Below, in pieces: positions 60,661-64,000 of a DNA stretch of 64,000 nt. Within the stretch, counting starts at the first letter, position 1; every line of letters starts with the position of its first letter. The DNA is taken from assembly GCA_963681505.1 (NCBI GenBank), contig OY811975.1, forward strand, positions 7,307,490 through 7,371,489, read 5' to 3'. The position numbers and the translations under genes were made by a program. This DNA is from Eunapius fragilis (taxonomy: Eukaryota > Porifera > Demospongiae > Spongillida > Spongillidae). Below the pieces are notes generated by a model, which saw only the letters and a list, made by a program, of their open reading frames with translations, searched no databases and had not been told where the DNA came from.

Positions 60661-62398
60661 CTGAAATTGAGCAAATATTGCTATACATCATTTGGATAGT
60701 GCTGTACCAAAGTTGTCATGCAAAATACATAAAAATCCTTATAGGAAAGGTGTTGCAATGGTTATTCTGTAATGTTTATGTTAGATGTACGTAAACCAAA
60801 CTATGCCCATATAGTATTGCATGGTCTCCTGGATTGTAACTATCATTAGCAAGGCTAATGATCAGACCAATGTTTTGTACTCTTGAAGGATCTAATCATA
60901 CCAAATATATTAGCTGCTGTTCTAATTCCATCATCCTACTGTAATAGTTTTATTGTTTTAACTTTATAAGCAATAAATCCATGGTGGCAATGGAACATAT
61001 GGCTTGACGGCTGCATACATTGATGTGTAGCTGTTGTTAAGCTCTATCCCACGGCTCATCCCATGCCTGGCTTTAACATAGTAACACACCACACCCCCTC
61101 GATTCACAAGTATCAGAACTCTCATTATTACAATAAACACTTGGGTCATTCCATTATAAGTGGGGTAAGTGCATCTTCCGGTTCTGATGCGATTATTCGT
61201 ATTTGTTCATCTAAGGATGTTATTACGTTAATAACCTTAATGGTTTACAAAATATATTGGTGCAAAGTTAATATTAGTCCGCTTTTCCTAGCTTGAGTTC
61301 TGTTTGACGAAAGGAGGAGGAGGAGGAGAAAAAAAAAAGGCTGATTCGAGGGATCGACTATACCGTCTGGAGAAACGGCAGCGTTGCGAACAACGTGCGT
61401 TGTACTATAGATGCAGCGTGATTTGGGCAGATTCTATAGCGATTGACAACTGGAAGTGTATACTTAGTTTTACAACGCTCGATCGAAAACCACGCCGGCA
61501 GCGATTGCATCTGTGACAGTCCATGTAGCGGGTCGAGCGTTCTTCCAATGCAGGGACTAAGCGTGTTGTATAAATAGAATGCAAAAAAGGCGTGTTCACT
61601 TTAAATAATCATAGACCTCAGTGTTGATAGCTGTGGTGTGATAGTTACGTAACACACTTAGCACCACTTCAGTAATATAAGCAGAGTAAAAAAAACATGG
61701 CTGCCACATCATCAAACGTTAACCAATGCGGTTATCAGGGGTTATTTATAAATTTTATTAACGAAACGCGAGATATTAGTCTTCCCTTGATGTTTATATT
61801 TTTAAAAACTACAACATCAATCCGGAAGTCATCCGAATTTTGAAATCAGCGCTGTCAACGCAATATTGATTTAACCCTTTCACCACCCACAAAAATGATT
61901 ATTAAATATGGATTTCGCTTAACTTTATCTTCAAGTTGATGTCAAAAATGCCTGTATCAGACAAAAAATGGAAAAGTTATGAGCCTGCCAAGTTGAAATT
62001 TATCTGTTATTCAGGATAGCATATTTCTTAAGCCATTCAAGTTATTAACACAATAAGCGATTGAAGTAACATTCACCCAAAGACAAACAAATATGAGTAA
62101 ATGCATCATGATCTGAAGATGTGAAGCGCGCTCCCATACAAAGTCATAGTGGACCTACCCACTTGCCAACAGGTCAATGAGTAAAACACCTACTGACTTA
62201 GGTCAGTTGCAACAATTCAGCCCATTAATACCAATCAAAAGTTCAGTGCCACAGCGGTCACACTCCACTCCCAACTCCAGCTAGGCTGGTGCTGCCCTGG
62301 ACTGAGTATCAGCTTTCATATCCGTTGTTCCTGATCTGTGCACCACTTCATATTGGTGGGGGTTGGAGGGTTTAAACTCCAATGATACAGACGAGGGT
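60661..62398. other. Region upstream of the GPCR
   Basis: No certain exon. A minus-strand frame at 60964-61149 (GIELNNSYTSMYAAVKPYVP) could be part of the receptor's 5' end but lacks a signal peptide. A purine-rich aggaggaggaggag stretch lies at 61314-61330. The block 61830-61890 is a diverged direct repeat of 62878-62952 (caatccggaa, then tttaaccctttcaccacc). Confidence 0.4.
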
Positions 62399-62403
62399 TG
62401 CAT

Positions 62404-62495
62404 GATTGGTGCATGTCACTGGAAATCGTGAATAGGGCACTCGATTTTGAGAAATCGTGTGCCCTATTCACGATTTCTAGTAACATGCACCAATC
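62404..62495. repeat. 37-bp inverted repeat hairpin
   Basis: Arms 62404-62440 and 62459-62495 pair with two mismatches in 37 (gattggtgcatgt, then aaatcgtgaatagggcac). The loop is 18 bp. It has no coding content. It may be a miniature foldback element. Confidence 0.85.
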
Positions 62496-62498
62496 CAT

Positions 62499-63759
62499 TT
62501 TTACAGTGAGGGTTTTCGGCTGTGGCTGGTGCTGCTTATTTGCAATAAGAACGAAGCAATTTCATAGCTATAGACTAGCTTACCTGAACAGCGCGCCCTT
62601 TCTTATAAAAAAATGCACTCTAAAAAAAAACTCATTTTTACATAGCTGAGCGCAATTTGTGGCCAGTGTTCTTATCTGCGGTTCGTGATACTTTTGTAAC
62701 GCGCTTGTGGCGTATAAACAATCACTTAGTGCTAAAATGTACTGTATAACATTCAAGATGGAGGACACTCGTAAAACTCGATGCGGCCCCTAGAGCTTGT
62801 CTATAAACTGAATCTTTATTTCATAAGAACAACAATATTGATGGTCCCTTCAATCCTGAAAAAAAAAGTCAGTTTTTCAATCCGGAAACCATCTCATTAT
62901 AAAAATCTGCGCTATGATAATAAAATTTATTTAACCCTTTCACCACCTACTAAGAATAGTGACCAAAATCAGGTAGGTTTAGATTGAGTAAAGTGGATTG
63001 ATAGCGGGGTATTGTTTTTAAGCGAAAAAAACCGCTTCTTTATGGTTTCTTTACATCAATTAATATGCTCTTAAGTGCTTTTATGGGAGTCCACTTTTTG
63101 TGGGGTAGCCACTTCTCAGCTAATGGTGCGTACGATTCGTAAACCAGCTAAAAAAGTTAGTAACTGAATGTATATGGGCATGAATAGGATTATGTTGCGA
63201 AAGCGCTTCTCGAATTGGTTGTATCGATTTGTGGATACCTCAGGTTTGTGGGGTAGCCTAGCCTTTGTTTCAAATTGACAATTGTCGGTAAATGTTCCAA
63301 TATGTAGGAAAATGTTTCCTGTGTTGCATACATGTATTTTTTTTTTCTGATGTCTGCATATGAAGCATGCATAAAACTTTTTTAAAGAGATGGGAGGAAG
63401 AAAATTTCGAATGGCGCACCATCGAAAGAATGAAGAACGAAGGAAAACACCATCGATGCTCGTATCTGTTCCCCGAGATGCTATAACTTTGTCAGTTGGT
63501 TCGATGACCATTAAGAGTTCAACACCAGGCCTCCATCCTGTCAGCCTACTGAAGAAACTGGTCCAATGCTTGTATCTTTCCCGATATCTGTATTTATGCA
63601 GAGAAAATCACAATTGTTGATGTTCTTTTGTTGAGGCTTAAAAAGGTATCTCTGCCTTCTATGTGGGTCAAAAAAATTCTTAGCATGAAAAAAAAGTACA
63701 CAGCCGGGGGGAGATTCGAACCCATATACGTTACATACGGTGACCCGGTAGGTCGCGGG
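62499..63759. other. AT-rich non-coding sequence
   Basis: Only short random frames. It contains the second copy of the diverged direct repeat (62878-62952). The stretch 63716-63728 reads gattcgaaccca on the plus strand, a possible reversed tRNA B-box, but no A-box or cloverleaf could be built. Confidence 0.45.
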
Positions 63760-63968
63760 TACGAGCAGTGGTGTGAGAGCAAAAATCCGTACGAGCAACG
63801 GTCTGAGAGCAAAATTGCGTACGGTCCGAGAGCAAAATTGCGTACAGTTCGAGAGCAAAATTGAGTACGGTCCAAGAGCAAATATGTGTACGGTCCGAGA
63901 GCAAAATTGCGTATGGTCCGAGAGCAAAAACGCGCAGGAGCTGAGAGCAAAAATGCTTTCGAGGTGAG
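63760..63968. repeat. 24-bp tandem repeat (about 8 copies)
   Basis: The unit gtccgagagcaaaattgcgtacg, with variants (atatgtgta, gagtacg, aacgcgcag), repeats with a 24-bp period. Frames stay open because the period is divisible by three. There is no evidence that it is translated. Confidence 0.85.
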
Positions 63969-64000
63969 AGCAGTGGTTTACATATGGATTTAGGCATTAC

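Noticed and set aside
60964-61149. First exon of the adhesion GPCR
   Set aside because: No signal peptide, and no clear donor joining it in phase to the exon at 60550-60660. Kept only as a possibility.
63700-63775. Possible minus-strand tRNA or tRNA-derived SINE
   Set aside because: A GGGTTCGAATCTC B-box-like motif and a nearby T-run exist, but no A-box or cloverleaf stems could be drawn.

Overview
The window reads as a transposon-dense segment of an animal genome. It shows short spliceosomal introns (about 50-100 bp, GT..AG), one recognisable host gene (a class B2 adhesion GPCR) and a wide range of animal-type mobile elements. Compact introns and this mix of Gypsy, BEL/Pao, Ginger, EnSpm/CACTA, hAT and RAG1-N-terminus-like elements would fit a non-bilaterian such as a sponge, or possibly a cnidarian. 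The taxon is an inference. No bacterial operons, rRNA or convincing tRNA genes were seen.

Layout, left to right. A dispersed repeat (232-1788) carries a TTAA-flanked 1.03-kb element. A fossil minus-strand Gypsy element (1790-12811) follows. It contains an unclassified DNA transposon with an 8-bp target duplication (2712-5213) and a Ginger-type DNA transposon (9022-12709: TGT.. ends, GGCT 4-bp duplication, integrase remnant, OTU protease). A second copy of the dispersed repeat lies at 14120-14627. From about 15361 to 35938 is a giant foldback structure. Its arms carry a 27-bp minisatellite, about 63 copies on the left and about 278 on the right, and the right-hand array has higher-order repeats. 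The right arm is split by a 7.55-kb EnSpm/CACTA transposon (27737-35291). That element encodes a TNP2-type transposase on the minus strand and, divergently, a many-exon BEN-domain gene on the plus strand.

Next comes a 4.7-kb palindromic element (36162-40863, TA duplication, TCGATGCATCGA-rich ends), then the 5' half of a second fossil Gypsy (about 40918-43465). A Russian-doll nest follows at 43958-50857: a small EnSpm relative holds a hAT transposon (44025-50715, 8-bp duplication GGTGCCAA). The hAT in turn holds a fossil BEL/Pao retroelement (45586-48454, duplication CAATT) and a 481-bp TTAA foldback MITE.

At 51675-55118 is an 11-exon plus-strand gene. Its N-terminus matches the zinc-binding and RING region of RAG1, while the rest is a different, transposase-like protein. 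This resembles the N-RAG-TP elements described in molluscs and cnidarians. The copy is slightly decayed. At 56955-60660 on the minus strand is the adhesion GPCR, modelled as 17 exons from an HRM-like domain through GAIN/GPS and seven membrane segments. The remainder to 64000 is non-coding, with a long hairpin and a 24-bp tandem repeat.

The features do not form one pathway. Clean target-site duplications allow the insertions to be ordered in time. The most unusual items are the RAG1-N-terminus-like gene, the BEN gene inside a CACTA element, and the minisatellite-bearing foldback.
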